Notes: generated from the sequence alone by a model not told the origin. DNA of 64,000 bases from Alphaproteobacteria bacterium PA4 (GCA_002256005.1 NKIQ01000004.1:40451-104450); one strand, 5' to 3'. Shown: positions 46,520 through 56,450, counted from the first letter of the stretch. Translations and numbers: made by a program.

Positions 46520-47782
46520 TCAACCGGCCGACAGCGCGTCGTCGCGCCAGTTCTCGCGGCGCACCAGCCGGGCGGCGAGGCCCGAAACCGCCGCGCCGAT
46601 CTTGCCGAACCAGCGATCGAGCGCGCCGATCGGCTGGCCACCCGGCACATAGGCGAGGATGCGGTACAGCCACAGCGACAGCGCAAAGAAACCGATGAAC
46701 GGCACCCATTGCGCCAGCACCGGATCGATGCGGCCGATGCTGCCCATCCGCTCCCCATATTCGGTCAGTTTGTGGAACGTCACCAGCATGATCAAGCTGA
46801 TGAACACGCCCAGCGCCGAGGTCGAACGTTTCGGCGGCACTGCCAGCGCCACGGCGAGGAAGGGCAGCACGAACATGACGAGGCACTGCACCAGGCGGCG
46901 GTTGAAGGTTGCACTGGCATCGCGCCGGGCTTCCGGAGTCGCCTTGCCATCGAGGATCGTGGCGCCAAGCTCTGGCAGCGTCTTTTCAAGGTTGCCCTCG
47001 CCACGTTTGCGGAAATTGGTCATCGCCGGCAGGTTCACCGGCAGGTCATGCTGGTCGAACGACAGTACCCGCGGCACTTCGCCCTTGCCGGGATTGTGCA
47101 CCAGCGTGCCATTGGTCAGCCGCAACAGGATGACATCGGGATCGTCAGTGGACAGGAAGGTGCCGCGCGCCGCGGTCACCGCCAGGCTCTGCCCGTCCTT
47201 GCCTTCGGCGCGCACGAACAGGCCGCGCAGATCGGCGCCCTGCTTCTGGCTTTCCTCCACCCTGAGCGTCATGCCCTTGCCCAGTGACGCGAACTCGCCG
47301 ACCTTGATGGAGGCGCCAAGCGCGCCCGACCGCAGCTCGAACCGCAGATTTTCATAGGCATAGCGCGATACCGGTTGCAGAAAGCCGACGATGCCGAAAT
47401 TGACCAGCGCAAACACGATGGCGAACAGGAAGGGCACGCGTAGCAGGCGATTGTAGCTGATGCCGACAGCGCGCAGCGCATCGAGTTCCGATGACAGCGC
47501 GAATTTCCGGAACGCCATCAAAATGCCCATCATCACGCCGATCGGGATGCCCAACGACAGATATTCGGGCAGCAGATTGCCAAGCATGCGCCAGACCACA
47601 CTGACCGGGCCGCCCTCGTTCATCACGAAATCGAACAGGCGCAGCATGCGATCGAGGAGCAGCAGCATCGCGGCGATCACCAGCGACGAAAACAGCGGCA
47701 CGATGATCGCGCGCGCCAGGTAACGATCGAAACGGGTGAGGGTCGGCAAGGCGGTTTCGGTCCAGTCCCTTGATGTCGACAC
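46520..47782 (-). CDS. lptF: LPS export permease LptF
   Basis: A 420-residue partner of LptG with the same layout: helices around FDRYLARAIIVPLFSSLVIAA and PIGVMMGILMAFRKFALSSE (coupling-helix region with SSELDALRA), a periplasmic domain, then C-terminal helices. The start is uncertain: GTG 47782, used here, TTG 47749 and ATG 47824 are all in frame, and none has a strong ribosome site. It is divergent from the DUF2141 gene. Confidence 0.92.
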   Translation of the reverse strand: MSTSRDWTETALPTLTRFDRYLARAIIVPLFSSLVIAAMLLLLDRMLRLFDFVMNEGGPVSVVWRMLGNLLPEYLSLGIPIGVMMGILMAFRKFALSSELDALRAVGISYNRLLRVPFLFAIVFALVNFGIVGFLQPVSRYAYENLRFELRSGALGASIKVGEFASLGKGMTLRVEESQKQGADLRGLFVRAEGKDGQSLAVTAARGTFLSTDDPDVILLRLTNGTLVHNPGKGEVPRVLSFDQHDLPVNLPAMTNFRKRGEGNLEKTLPELGATILDGKATPEARRDASATFNRRLVQCLVMFVLPFLAVALAVPPKRSTSALGVFISLIMLVTFHKLTEYGERMGSIGRIDPVLAQWVPFIGFFALSLWLYRILAYVPGGQPIGALDRWFGKIGAAVSGLAARLVRRENWRDDALSAG

Positions 47783-47892
47783 CGGCGTGTCCAAATTTCG
47801 CCGCAAGCCTGCACCATGTTGCAACGTCCGGGCGATCAGGCTGCCGTCCGGCGCGTCTGTGCGTTTCTATAGCCCGGTGAAATCACAAGGTC

Positions 47893-48405
47893 ATGGCAAA
47901 ATTCCTCGCTCTGGCGGCAATCGTCGCCAGTTTCGGCCTTGCTGGCCCGGCCGCGGCCCAGAATCCCGCCGTGCTGGGTACGGATGCCGCCGCCTGCCAC
48001 CCCGGCAGCAGTGGCACCGCCGTGCTGGTCACCGTCACGGGTTTCAAGGATCGCGTCGGCCGGCTGCGCATCCAGAACTATACCGGCAACAAGGGCGAAT
48101 ATCTCGAATCGGGCAAATATCTGCGCCGCCAGGAAATGCCGATCACCGCCGGCGGCGACATGCACGTCTGCCTGACTCTGCCCGGCCCCGGCCGCTATGT
48201 CGTCGTCGCGTTGCAGGATCGTGACGAGAACGGCAAGCTATCGCCCTTTTCGGACGGCATCGGCTTCACCAACAATCCGCGCCTCGGCCTGTCAAAACCC
48301 GCCGCCGAAAAGACGCTGTTCACCGCCGGTCCGGGCGTGACCAATGTGACGATCGTGCTGAATTACCTGCGCGGACTGTCGGTGCGGCCGATCGCGCAGA
48401 AGTAA
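47893..48405 (+). CDS. DUF2141 family secreted protein
   Basis: A 170-residue protein with a clear signal peptide (FLALAAIVASFGLAGPAAAQ). The mature part is a DUF2141 beta-sandwich: VLVTVTGFKDRVGRLRI, GRYVVVALQDRDENGKL and DGIGFTNNPR. Members are periplasmic or outer-membrane associated; no function is known. Monocistronic, divergent from lptF and convergent with map, with a BIME-like element in between. Confidence 0.85.
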   Translation: MAKFLALAAIVASFGLAGPAAAQNPAVLGTDAAACHPGSSGTAVLVTVTGFKDRVGRLRIQNYTGNKGEYLESGKYLRRQEMPITAGGDMHVCLTLPGPGRYVVVALQDRDENGKLSPFSDGIGFTNNPRLGLSKPAAEKTLFTAGPGVTNVTIVLNYLRGLSVRPIAQK

Positions 48406-48411
48406 GATTTT

Positions 48412-48539
48412 GCCTCCGTCGGCTGGGGCCGTAGGCCCCAGACCCCATTAACTGGCTGGTGCACGGCACTGCAGGCGGTTTTCCAGGCCCGATCAAAGCG
48501 AAATGGGGTCTGGGGCCTGCGGCCCCAGCCGCCGGAGGC
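48412..48539. repeat. BIME-like inverted repeat element, copy 3
   Basis: Left arm 48412-48449 (one mismatch, CCTCCGTCGG) and right arm 48501-48539. Each arm has an inner CTGGGGCC-N3-GGCCCCAG hairpin. It lies between the convergent DUF2141 and map genes, beginning 7 bases after the first stop. Confidence 0.9.
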
Positions 48540-48595
48540 TTCTCAAAACTTAAATGTCGATACGGCCTAAGGCCCCGGCCTCGGGCGTTAGATCC

Positions 48596-49426
48596 TCAGC
48601 CCGCGTAAGGCGGCGCCGTATGCCCTAGCGGCGATGCGGTGAAAATCTCCGCGCCGGTTTCGGTTATCCCGATCGAATGTTCGAACTGTGCCGACAGCGA
48701 GCGGTCGCGGGTCACTGCCGTCCAGCCATCGTCGAGCAGCTTCACCGCCGAGCCGCCGAGGTTGATCATCGGTTCGATGGTGAAGAACATGCCGGGGCGC
48801 AGCAACACGCCGCGGCCGGGCTTGCCGAGGTGGACGACATTCGGGGCATCGTGAAAGACGCGGCCAAGGCCATGGCCGCAGAAATCGCGCACCACTGCCA
48901 TGCGGTTCCGTTCGGCATGGCTCTGGATGGCGTGGCCGACGTCGCCGAGTGTGTTGCCGGGCTTGGCCATGTCGATGCCGCGCATCAGGCATTCATAGGT
49001 GACTTCGACCAGCCGCCGTGCCTTCAGCGCCACATCGCCGACCAGGAACATGCGGCTGGTATCGCCATGCCAGCCATCGACGACGACGGTGACATCGATG
49101 TTGACGATATCGCCGTCCTTCAGCTTCCGGGCGGACGGGATGCCATGGCAGACGACATGGTTGACGCTGATGCACAACGAATGGCTGTAGCCGCGGTAAA
49201 AGATCGTCGCCGAATCGGCGCCGGCGGCGCGGACATGTTCGTAAGCAAGCCGATCGAGATCGAGCGTCACCGCTTCCGGCACGACATGCTGGGTGAGCAT
49301 GTCGAGCACTTCGGCGGCGAGCCTGCCGGCCTTGCGCATGCCTTCGAACGCCGCCGGCGTGTGCAGGCGGATGCTGCCTTCCGACGGGTCGGAGACAGTG
49401 ACATAATCGAGAGCGGCCGTGGTCAT
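48596..49426 (-). CDS. map: Methionine aminopeptidase
   Basis: A 276-residue type I methionine aminopeptidase removing initiator Met. Metal ligands and catalytic His are visible in NHVVCHGIP, VDGWHGDTSRMF, FCGHGLGRVFHD and FFTIEPMI, with the last Glu near the C-terminus (FEHSIGIT). The frame is open far upstream; ATG 49426 gives the standard N-terminus. It is divergent from the CinA-like gene, 93 bases between starts. Confidence 0.97.
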   Translation of the reverse strand: MTTAALDYVTVSDPSEGSIRLHTPAAFEGMRKAGRLAAEVLDMLTQHVVPEAVTLDLDRLAYEHVRAAGADSATIFYRGYSHSLCISVNHVVCHGIPSARKLKDGDIVNIDVTVVVDGWHGDTSRMFLVGDVALKARRLVEVTYECLMRGIDMAKPGNTLGDVGHAIQSHAERNRMAVVRDFCGHGLGRVFHDAPNVVHLGKPGRGVLLRPGMFFTIEPMINLGGSAVKLLDDGWTAVTRDRSLSAQFEHSIGITETGAEIFTASPLGHTAPPYAG

Positions 49427-49519
49427 GCTGTCACAAATAGGCGTTCGGTGGCCATTCGTCCATGTTTGCCCGTGTCGCGCCCCCTTTCCGCCCCGCGCGG
49501 ACTGGGCTAACCCCGGTCC

Positions 49520-50275
49520 ATGACCAATTCCGAGCGCATCTACACCGCCGCCCTGCTGGTGATCGGCGACGAAATCCTGTCGGGCCGCACCCAGGATGCC
49601 AATATCGCCTATCTGGCGAAATGGCTGGGCGTGCAGGGCATCAGGCTGAAGGAGGTGCGGGTCGTGGCCGATGACATGGCGGCGATCGGCGATGCGGTGA
49701 ACGCGCTGCGCGTTGCGCATGATTATCTGTTCACCACCGGCGGTATCGGCCCGACGCATGATGATATTACCGTCGATGCCATTGCCGCGGCGCTGGGTGT
49801 GCCGGTCATCGTCCATCCCGATGCCCGCGCCATCCTCGCCGGCTATTATGGCGACAAGCTGACCGACGCCCGGCTGCGCATGGCGCGCACGCCGGAGGGG
49901 GCGAGCCTCATCGAGAATCCGCGCACCAAGGCGCCGGGCATCCGCATCGGCAATATCTTCATCATGGCCGGCGTGCCGTCGATCACCCAGGGCATGCTGG
50001 CGGCGCTGGACGGGCAATTGCCGGGCGGCGCGCCGGTGCTGTCGCGCACGGTGGCCGCCTGGACACAGGAAAGCGCTGCCGCGGCGACACTGGCGGCGGT
50101 CGAAAAGGCGCATCCCGGCGTGCAGATCGGCAGCTATCCGTTCTGGCGCGAAGGCAAGACCGGCGCGAACTTCGTCATCCGCGCGACGGATACGGATCTG
50201 CTGGCGACGGTGGCCGCCGCGTTGATGACCGAACTCAGCGCTGTCGGCATCAGCCCGGTCGACGGCGAACTTTGA
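49520..50275 (+). CDS. Molybdopterin-binding / CinA-like domain protein
   Basis: A 251-residue protein consisting of the MoCF-like domain of the CinA N-terminus only. Seen: VIGDEILSGRTQDAN at the N-terminus and FTTGGIGPTHDDITVDA, the usual nucleotide/molybdopterin-binding loop. The C-terminal CinA nicotinamide deamidase domain is missing. Stand-alone versions are common in Alphaproteobacteria; function is not established. Confidence 0.88.
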   Translation: MTNSERIYTAALLVIGDEILSGRTQDANIAYLAKWLGVQGIRLKEVRVVADDMAAIGDAVNALRVAHDYLFTTGGIGPTHDDITVDAIAAALGVPVIVHPDARAILAGYYGDKLTDARLRMARTPEGASLIENPRTKAPGIRIGNIFIMAGVPSITQGMLAALDGQLPGGAPVLSRTVAAWTQESAAAATLAAVEKAHPGVQIGSYPFWREGKTGANFVIRATDTDLLATVAAALMTELSAVGISPVDGEL

Positions 50276-50345
50276 CGCTGGGGACTCGCGTGTTCCCGAA
50301 CGCCTGTGTTAGGCGTTGCGGCTGGAAACGTCCTTGGGAGCGGCA

Positions 50346-50627
50346 ATGACGATTTTTCGCTGGGTGCTGGTCACGGCGCTAGCCATGGCTTTCTTGTTGC
50401 TGTCGGTGGCGAACTGGACGCCAGTGCCGTTCCGTCTGCCGGACGGCGTGATGATCAACATCCGGCTGCCGCTGCTGCTCGGACTCGCCTTCATCGCCGG
50501 CTGGCTGCCGACCTGGCTTATTCACTTGGGCGCCAAGGCAAATTGGAAGCGCAAGCTGGGCAAGATCGAGCGCGCCGTCGAACCGCCGCGCGCCGCTCCG
50601 CCAACCAGCGTGCCGCCGGTCGCATGA
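50346..50627 (+). CDS. lapA: LapA-domain inner-membrane protein
   Basis: A 93-residue protein with two membrane helices (WVLVTALAMAFLLLSVANW and LPLLLGLAFIAGWLPTWL) and a basic cytoplasmic segment AKANWKRKLGKIE. It matches the lipopolysaccharide assembly protein A / DUF1049 family, which in E. coli works with LapB to control LpxC turnover. GGGAG lies about 6 bases before ATG 50346. Its stop overlaps pyrF. Confidence 0.85.
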   Translation: MTIFRWVLVTALAMAFLLLSVANWTPVPFRLPDGVMINIRLPLLLGLAFIAGWLPTWLIHLGAKANWKRKLGKIERAVEPPRAAPPTSVPPVA

Positions 50628-51304
50628 GCGGTAATCCCGTCTTCGTCGCGGTCGACACGCCATCACTGGACGGTGCGCGGGCGCTGGTCACGGCGGTGGC
50701 GCCGCATGTCGGCGGTATCAAGCTGGGGCTGGAATTCTTTTGCGCGCACGGCCCGGCCGGGGTGGCGGCGCTGGCGGCGAGCGGCCTGCCGCTGTTCCTT
50801 GACCTGAAACTGCACGACATTCCGAACACGGTCGCCGGCGCGCTGCATGCCTTGGCCGGGCTGGCGCCGTCGATCATCACCGTTCATGCCGCCGGCGGCC
50901 ATGCCATGCTGGCGGCGGCGCGGGCGGCGGCGCCGGCGGCGACGCGGCTGGTGGCGGTGACAGTGCTGACCAGCCTCGATGATGATGATCTTGCTGCCGC
51001 CGGCGTCGGCGATGGCGCGGCGGCGCAGGTGGCGCGGCTGGCGGGCATCACCCGCGGTGCCGGGCTGGAAGGCATTGTCTGCTCGCCACAGGAAGTGGCG
51101 GCAGTGCGCGCCGCCTGGCCGGACGTGCTGGCGGTGGTACCCGGCGTGCGCCCGGCCGGCAGCGCCAGCGACGATCAGAAGCGCGTGATGACGCCGCGCG
51201 AGGCGCTGGCCGCCGGTGCATCGGTGCTTGTCATCGGCCGGCCGATCACGGCGGCGGCCGATCCGGCGGCGGCAGCGGCGGCGATTGCCCGCGACCTTCG
51301 ATGA
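50624..51304 (+). CDS. pyrF: Orotidine 5'-phosphate decarboxylase
   Basis: A 226-residue TIM-barrel enzyme making UMP from OMP. VAVDTPS and GGIKLGLEFF at the N-terminus, and the catalytic Asp-Lys-Asp tetrad in LFLDLKLHDIPNTV; VVPGVRPAG is the phosphate loop. ATG 50624 overlaps lapA and its end overlaps trpF (both ATGA), so pyrimidine and tryptophan genes share one transcript. Confidence 0.97.
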   Translation: MSGNPVFVAVDTPSLDGARALVTAVAPHVGGIKLGLEFFCAHGPAGVAALAASGLPLFLDLKLHDIPNTVAGALHALAGLAPSIITVHAAGGHAMLAAARAAAPAATRLVAVTVLTSLDDDDLAAAGVGDGAAAQVARLAGITRGAGLEGIVCSPQEVAAVRAAWPDVLAVVPGVRPAGSASDDQKRVMTPREALAAGASVLVIGRPITAAADPAAAAAAIARDLR

Positions 51305-51966
51305 CCGAAATCAAGATCTGCGGGCTGACGACGGAAAGCAGCGTCGATGCCACCGTCGCCGCCGGCGCCGAATGGATCGGCTTCAACTTCTTTCCGCCAT
51401 CGCCGCGCTATCTGTCGCCGGATCGCGCTGCCGGCCTCATCGCCCGGCTGCCGCCGCAGGTCGGTCGGGTGGCGGTGCTGGTCGATGCCGATAATGCGCT
51501 GATCGATGCGGTGCTGGCGGCCGGTATCGACACGTTGCAACTGCATGGCAAGGAGACGCCGGAGCGTATCGCCGCCGTGCGCAGCCGTACCGGCCGGCCG
51601 GTGTGGCGGGCGGTGGGGGTAAAGACCCGCGACGATATTGCCCGGGCCATCGCTGGCCTCGGCCCCGCCGACCGGTTGCTCCTTGATGCCAAACCGCCTA
51701 GTGAGGCCCCCCTGCCGGGGGGGACGTCTGTTGTTGCCCCCCTGCCGGGGGGCAATGGACTGGCGTTCGACTGGCGATTGATGCTGGGCGTGACGCCGCC
51801 GCGGCCCTGGGGGCGGGCGGGGGGGCGGGATGCCGGCAATGTCGGCGCCGCGCTGGCCGTGCTGAAACCGGCCTTTGTGGATGTGTCATCGGGTGTAGAG
51901 GATGGTCCGGGCGTGAAATCGAACGCAAAGATTGCCGGTTTTTGCGCTGCGGTGCGCGGCGCATGA
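51301..51966 (+). CDS. trpF: Phosphoribosylanthranilate isomerase with in-frame repeat insertion
   Basis: A 221-residue TIM-barrel isomerase in tryptophan synthesis. Catalytic Cys is in KICGLTT and catalytic Asp in VLVDADN. The region after LLDAKPP is unusual: APLPGG occurs twice, 10 residues apart, encoded by two 17-bp palindromes (51706-51722 and 51736-51752), before the normal NGLAFDW. The next loop, [10 protein letters not shown], also departs from the usual AGGL phosphate loop. It remains an open full-length gene within the pyrF-trpFBA-accD operon. Confidence 0.93.
   Translation: MTEIKICGLTTESSVDATVAAGAEWIGFNFFPPSPRYLSPDRAAGLIARLPPQVGRVAVLVDADNALIDAVLAAGIDTLQLHGKETPERIAAVRSRTGRPVWRAVGVKTRDDIARAIAGLGPADRLLLDAKPPSEAPLPGGTSVVAPLPGGNGLAFDWRLMLGVTPPRPWGRAGGRDAGNVGAALAVLKPAFVDVSSGVEDGPGVKSNAKIAGFCAAVRGA
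51706..51752. repeat. Tandem palindromic repeat inside trpF
   Basis: Two identical 17-bp copies, GCCCCCCTGCCGGGGGG, at 51706-51722 and 51736-51752, with a 30-bp period (10 codons). Each is nearly palindromic (C-run/G-run). The insertion preserves the reading frame. Confidence 0.85.
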
Positions 51967-53177
51967 ACGCCGTGCCCACCACGCTGCGCGCCGGCCCGGA
52001 CGCCAATGGCCATTTCGGCGCCTTTGGCGGCCGCTATGTCGCCGAAACGCTGATGCCGCTGATCCTCGATCTGGAAAAGGCCTATATCGCCGCCAAGGCC
52101 GACCCGGCGTTCACCGCCGAATTCGAGCATCTGCTGGCGCATTATGTCGGCCGCCCCAGCCCGCTCTACTTTGCCGAAAGCCTGACCGCGCATCTGGGTG
52201 GCGCCAAGATTTACCTGAAGCGTGACGAGCTGAACCACACCGGCGCGCACAAGATCAACAATTGCATCGGCCAGATCCTGCTCGCGAAGCGCATGGGCAA
52301 GACGCGCATTATCGCCGAAACCGGCGCCGGCCAGCATGGCGTCGCCACCGCCACTGTCGCTGCCCGCTTCGGCCTGCCTTGTGTCATCTACATGGGCGCC
52401 CGCGATATCGAGCGGCAGGCGCCGAACGTGTTCCGCATGAAGTTGCTGGGGGCCGAAGTCCGCGCCGTCGAATCGGGCAGCCGCACGCTGAAGGATGCGA
52501 TGAACGAGGCGCTCAGGGACTGGGTGACCAATGTCCATGACACCTTTTACATCATCGGCACGGCAGCCGGCCCGCACCCCTATCCGGAGCTGGTCCGCGA
52601 TTTCCAGAGCGTCATCGGCAAGGAAGCCCGCGCACAGATCATGGCCGCCGAAGGCCGCTTGCCCGACCTGCTGATGGCGGCGATCGGCGGCGGCTCCAAC
52701 GCCATCGGTCTGTTCCACCCGTTCCTCGACGATGCCTCGGTTCGCATGATCGGCGTCGAAGCCTCGGGTCATGGCATCGAAACCGGCCAGCACGCCGCCT
52801 CGCTTGCCGGTGGTCGCGCCGGGGTGCTGCACGGCAACAAGACCATGCTGCTGCAGGACGAGGATGGCCAGATCACCGAGGCGCATTCGATCTCGGCCGG
52901 GCTGGATTACCCCGGTATCGGCCCCGAGCACGCCTGGCTGCACAGCATCGGCCGCGTCGAATATCAGGCGGCGACCGATGTCGAGGCGCTCGACGCCTTC
53001 CAGATGCTCTGCCGCACCGAAGGCATCATTCCGGCGCTGGAGCCGGCGCACGCGCTGGCCGCGGTAAAGCGTGTCGCGCCGACCATGGCTGCCGATGACA
53101 TCATCATCGCCAATCTGTGCGGCCGCGGCGACAAGGATATCTTCACCGTCGCCGAAGCGCTGGGGGTGACGCTGTGA
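51963..53177 (+). CDS. trpB: Tryptophan synthase beta subunit
   Basis: A 404-residue PLP enzyme joining indole and serine. The PLP Lys is in [10 protein letters not shown]; the phosphate loop is GGGSNAIG; catalytic Glu is in [10 protein letters not shown]-terminal [14 protein letters not shown] is standard. ATG 51963 overlaps trpF; its stop overlaps trpA (GTGA). Confidence 0.98.
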   Translation: MNAVPTTLRAGPDANGHFGAFGGRYVAETLMPLILDLEKAYIAAKADPAFTAEFEHLLAHYVGRPSPLYFAESLTAHLGGAKIYLKRDELNHTGAHKINNCIGQILLAKRMGKTRIIAETGAGQHGVATATVAARFGLPCVIYMGARDIERQAPNVFRMKLLGAEVRAVESGSRTLKDAMNEALRDWVTNVHDTFYIIGTAAGPHPYPELVRDFQSVIGKEARAQIMAAEGRLPDLLMAAIGGGSNAIGLFHPFLDDASVRMIGVEASGHGIETGQHAASLAGGRAGVLHGNKTMLLQDEDGQITEAHSISAGLDYPGIGPEHAWLHSIGRVEYQAATDVEALDAFQMLCRTEGIIPALEPAHALAAVKRVAPTMAADDIIIANLCGRGDKDIFTVAEALGVTL

Positions 53178-54007
53178 CAGACCGTCTCTCCACCCGCTTC
53201 GCCGCCTGCGCCGCCGAAGGGCGCGCCGCGCTCGTCACCTTCGTTACTGCCGGCGACCCGGACCTCACCACCTCCGCTGCCGTGCTGCGCGCCCTGGTCG
53301 CCAGCGGTGCCGATGTCGTCGAACTGGGCATGCCGTTCACCGATCCGATGGCCGATGGCGCCTCGATCCAGCTTGGCAACATCCGCAGCCTGACCAGCGG
53401 CACACGGTTGCGCGACGTGCTGGCGATGATCGCCGAATACCGCCGCGAGGATGATGCGACGCCGATCATCCTGATGGGCTATTTCAACCCTATCCTCGCC
53501 TATGGCCCGGCGCGCTTTGCCGCCGATGCCCGCGCCGTCGGCCTCGATGGCACCATCGTCGTCGATCTGCCGCCCGAGGAAGCCGCCGAACTGGTGCCCG
53601 ATCTCAACGCCCAGGGCCTGCATCTCATCCGCCTCGCCACGCCGACCACCGATGCCGCACGGCTGCCGCGCGTCCTCGATGGCGCCTCGGGCTTTCTCTA
53701 TTATGTCGCCGTCGCCGGCGTCACTGGCGCCAATGCCGCCACCGCCAGCGACGTCGCTGCCGCGGTCGCCCGGCTGAAGCAAGCGACGGCGCTGCCGATC
53801 GCAGTCGGGTTCGGCGTGCGCACGCCAGACCAGGCCGCCGCCATTGCCGTGCATGCCGATGCCGTCGTCGTCGGCTCCGCCATTGTCGATGCCATCGGTG
53901 CGGCGTCGGCGGAACGCGCCAATGATATTCCCGCCCGGGTCGGCGCGCTTGTCGCCGGGCTTGCCACCGCCGTTCGCGGCGCTCGCCTCAAGGATGCTGC
54001 TGCATGA
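53174..54007 (+). CDS. trpA: Tryptophan synthase alpha subunit
   Basis: A 277-residue TIM-barrel releasing indole from indole-3-glycerol phosphate. Catalytic Glu is in [14 protein letters not shown] and catalytic Asp just after LMGYFNP region; GVTGAN and GFGVRTPDQ bind phosphate. GTG 53174 overlaps trpB, and ATG of accD overlaps its stop. Confidence 0.97.
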   Translation: MTDRLSTRFAACAAEGRAALVTFVTAGDPDLTTSAAVLRALVASGADVVELGMPFTDPMADGASIQLGNIRSLTSGTRLRDVLAMIAEYRREDDATPIILMGYFNPILAYGPARFAADARAVGLDGTIVVDLPPEEAAELVPDLNAQGLHLIRLATPTTDAARLPRVLDGASGFLYYVAVAGVTGANAATASDVAAAVARLKQATALPIAVGFGVRTPDQAAAIAVHADAVVVGSAIVDAIGAASAERANDIPARVGALVAGLATAVRGARLKDAAA

Positions 54008-54858
54008 GCTGGATCACCCGCACCCGCCAGCAATTGACCGGATTCATGTCGCGGCGCGAAACGCCCGACAATTTGTGGACCAAGTGCCGCGCCTGCGGCT
54101 CGATGGTCTATACCAAGGAATGGGAGGAGAACCTCTCGGTCTGCCCGCGCTGCGAGCATCATGATCGCATCGGCCCCAAGACGCGCTTTACCCAGATCTT
54201 TGACGGCGAATTCGCCACGGTCGCCGTCGCCAAGGTCGCCGAGGACCCGCTGAAGTTCCGTGACCAGAAGCGCTATGTCGACCGCCTGCGCGCTGCCAAG
54301 GCCGCCACCGGCGAACCCGAAGCGATGACGGTTGGTGATGGCCGCATCGGCGGCGTCCGCGCCATCGTCGCCGTCCAGAATTTCGCCTTTATGGGCGGAT
54401 CGATGGGTATGGGCGTCGGCGAAGCGTTCCTGGCCGGCGCCCGTGCCGCCGTCGCCGCCGGTGTGCCCTTTGTCGTCTTCACCGCCGCCGGCGGCGCCCG
54501 CATGCAGGAAGGCATCCTCAGCCTGATGCAGATGCCGCGGACGACCGTGGGCATCGCCGAGCTGAAGGAGGCTGGCCTGCCCTATGTCGTGGTGCTGACC
54601 GATCCGACCACCGGCGGCGTCACCGCCAGCTATGCCATGCTCGGCGATGTGCAGATTGCCGAGCCCAATGCCCTCATCGGCTTTGCCGGCCAGCGCGTCA
54701 TCGAACAGACCATCCGCGAGAAACTGCCGGAAGGTTTCCAGCGCGCCGAATATCTGCTCGATCACGGCATGCTCGACATGGTCGTGCACCGCCGCGAGTT
54801 GAAGGACACGCTGGCGAAGCTGCTCGGCCTGCTGACGGCCAGGCGTCTGGCGGCGTGA
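54004..54858 (+). CDS. accD: Acetyl-CoA carboxylase carboxyltransferase subunit beta
   Basis: A 284-residue subunit that, with AccA, moves CO2 from biotin to acetyl-CoA. N-terminal zinc ribbon: CRACGSMVY and CPRCEHH. The crotonase-fold core includes [12 protein letters not shown] and [10 protein letters not shown] (oxyanion hole). It overlaps trpA (ATGA). In many Alphaproteobacteria folC follows directly; here a BIME-like element separates them. Confidence 0.97.
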   Translation: MSWITRTRQQLTGFMSRRETPDNLWTKCRACGSMVYTKEWEENLSVCPRCEHHDRIGPKTRFTQIFDGEFATVAVAKVAEDPLKFRDQKRYVDRLRAAKAATGEPEAMTVGDGRIGGVRAIVAVQNFAFMGGSMGMGVGEAFLAGARAAVAAGVPFVVFTAAGGARMQEGILSLMQMPRTTVGIAELKEAGLPYVVVLTDPTTGGVTASYAMLGDVQIAEPNALIGFAGQRVIEQTIREKLPEGFQRAEYLLDHGMLDMVVHRRELKDTLAKLLGLLTARRLAA

Positions 54859-54864
54859 AGACGG

Positions 54865-54985
54865 GCCTCCGGCGGCTGGGGCCGGTGGCCCCAGACTCCA
54901 TTTCGTTTGGTTCGCGCGCTTGCGTCGCGGTTCTGGCACGCCCCAACAATTGGGGTCTGGGGCCTAAGGCCCCAGCCGCCGGAGG
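54865..54985. repeat. BIME-like inverted repeat element, copy 4
   Basis: Left arm 54865-54903 and right arm 54949-54985, same design as the other three. This copy lies between two genes transcribed in the same direction (accD and folC), starting 7 bases after accD, so it can affect expression of folC. Confidence 0.9.
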
Positions 54986-55013
54986 CTCTTTCATCTTCAA
55001 AGTTCGTTCCTGA

Positions 55014-56336
55014 ATGGAGCGCGCTCGGTCCGATAACCCCGTGCTCGATGCTCTGTTGCAGGCGGCTTATGCCCTGCATCCGACCGAGATCGACCTGACG
55101 CTCGACCGGCTGGCGCGGCTGTTGTCGCGGCTGGGCAATCCGCAGGCCAAGCTGCCGCCGGTGTTTCATGTCGCGGGCACCAACGGCAAGGGCTCGACGG
55201 TGGCGTTCCTGCGCGCCTGTCTGGAGGCGTCGGGGCGGCGGGTGCATGTCTATACCTCGCCGCATCTCATTCGCTTCAACGAACGGATTCGCATTGCCGG
55301 GCAGCTGATCGACGATGAAGCGCTCGCCGAGTTGCTGCGCGAGTTGCTGGCGCGCAATGCCGGCCAACCCATCACCTTTTTCGAGCTGACAACGGCGCTG
55401 GCGCTGCTGGCGTTTTCGCGGGTGCCGGCGGATGCCTGTATCGTCGAGGTCGGGCTGGGTGGGCGTATGGACGCGACGAACCTGATCGAGGCGCCGCTGG
55501 TCACCGGCATCGCCCAGCTGGGGCTGGACCATCAGCAATGGCTGGGCGATTCGATCCTCGACATCGCGCGCGAAAAGGCCGGCATCGCCAAGCGCGGCCG
55601 GCCGCTGGTGATCTCGAAATATCCCAAGGCAGTGGCGGCGCGGATTGCCGAGGTGGCGGGCGTAGCCGGGGCGCCATTGCTGATTCGCGGCACGGATTGG
55701 GACGCCGCGGTCTATGAGGGGGCGCTGCATTTCCGCGATGCTGCCGGGCGGCTGGCGCTGCCGCTGCCGCGGCTGGCCGGCGCGCACCAGGCCGACAATG
55801 CCGCGCTGGCCGTGGCGATGCTGCGCGCCCAGGATGTGGTACCGGTCAACGAGGCGGGGCTGAAGGCCGGCATGGGCTGGGCGGAATGGCCGGCGCGGCT
55901 GCAACGTCTGGACGCGGGGCCGCTGCTGGCGCTGTTGCCGCCCGGCAGCCAGCTGTGGATCGATGGCGGTCATAATCCGGCGGCGGGCCGGGCGATCGCC
56001 GAAAGCCTGACGCCGGCCTGGCTGGGCGGCCGGCCGCTGCACATGGTCGCCGGCATGCTGGCGGCCAAGGATGCGCAGGGCTTTCTGAAGGCTTTCACCG
56101 GCCGTGCCGCATCGTTGCATGCGGTGCCGATTCCAGGACACGCCCATCATGCGCCCGATCAGCTCGCCAGCGATGCGGCGGCTGCCGGGCTGACGGCGCG
56201 GGTCGCTGCCGACCTGCCGGCGGCCTTGCGGGCAATTGCGACATATGCGGGGGAACAGCCGCTCCACGTGCTGATCACCGGCTCGCTCTACGTCGCCGGC
56301 GCCGCACTGGCGGCGAATGGCCAGTCGGCGGGATAG
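55014..56336 (+). CDS. folC: Folylpolyglutamate / dihydrofolate synthase
   Basis: A 440-residue Mur-ligase-family enzyme adding glutamate to folates. P-loop GTNGKGST, TSPHLIRFNERI, VEVGLGGRMDATN, and C-terminal domain with LWIDGGHNPAAGRAI. ATG 55014 follows the repeat element closely; no obvious strong ribosome site is seen. Confidence 0.96.
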   Translation: MERARSDNPVLDALLQAAYALHPTEIDLTLDRLARLLSRLGNPQAKLPPVFHVAGTNGKGSTVAFLRACLEASGRRVHVYTSPHLIRFNERIRIAGQLIDDEALAELLRELLARNAGQPITFFELTTALALLAFSRVPADACIVEVGLGGRMDATNLIEAPLVTGIAQLGLDHQQWLGDSILDIAREKAGIAKRGRPLVISKYPKAVAARIAEVAGVAGAPLLIRGTDWDAAVYEGALHFRDAAGRLALPLPRLAGAHQADNAALAVAMLRAQDVVPVNEAGLKAGMGWAEWPARLQRLDAGPLLALLPPGSQLWIDGGHNPAAGRAIAESLTPAWLGGRPLHMVAGMLAAKDAQGFLKAFTGRAASLHAVPIPGHAHHAPDQLASDAAAAGLTARVAADLPAALRAIATYAGEQPLHVLITGSLYVAGAALAANGQSAG

Positions 56337-56374
56337 GCCGACCCGACGTCGCCGCAGCCCGCCTGCGATAGACA

Positions 56375-56392
56375 TGTAAACCACAGCTTACA
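56375..56392. promoter_or_regulatory. TGTAA-N8-TTACA palindrome upstream of PEP-CTERM gene
   Basis: A perfect 5-bp dyad, TGTAA (56375-56379) and TTACA (56388-56392), with 8 bases between. It lies about 43 bases before a sigma-54-type promoter, a normal place for an enhancer-binding activator. PEP-CTERM systems commonly encode the PrsK/PrsR two-component pair with a sigma-54 activator; this may be its site. Confidence 0.5.
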
Positions 56393-56434
56393 ATTGTGCT
56401 GCGCCTCGCCGTATAACCCATTGAAATTTAGACA

Positions 56435-56450
56435 TGGCATGCTTTGTGCA
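56435..56450 (+). promoter_or_regulatory. Sigma-54 (RpoN) type promoter
   Basis: TGGCATGCTTTGTGCA matches the -24/-12 consensus TGGCAC-N5-TTGCW at all but two strong positions, with the GG (56436-56437) and GC (56448-56449) exactly 10 bases apart. Transcription should start near 56461, leaving a 46-base leader with AGGAGAG at 56493-56499 before ATG 56507. Confidence 0.65.

Noticed and set aside
49520-50275. Complete CinA competence/damage protein
   Set aside because: Only the N-terminal MoCF-like domain is present; the deamidase domain is missing.
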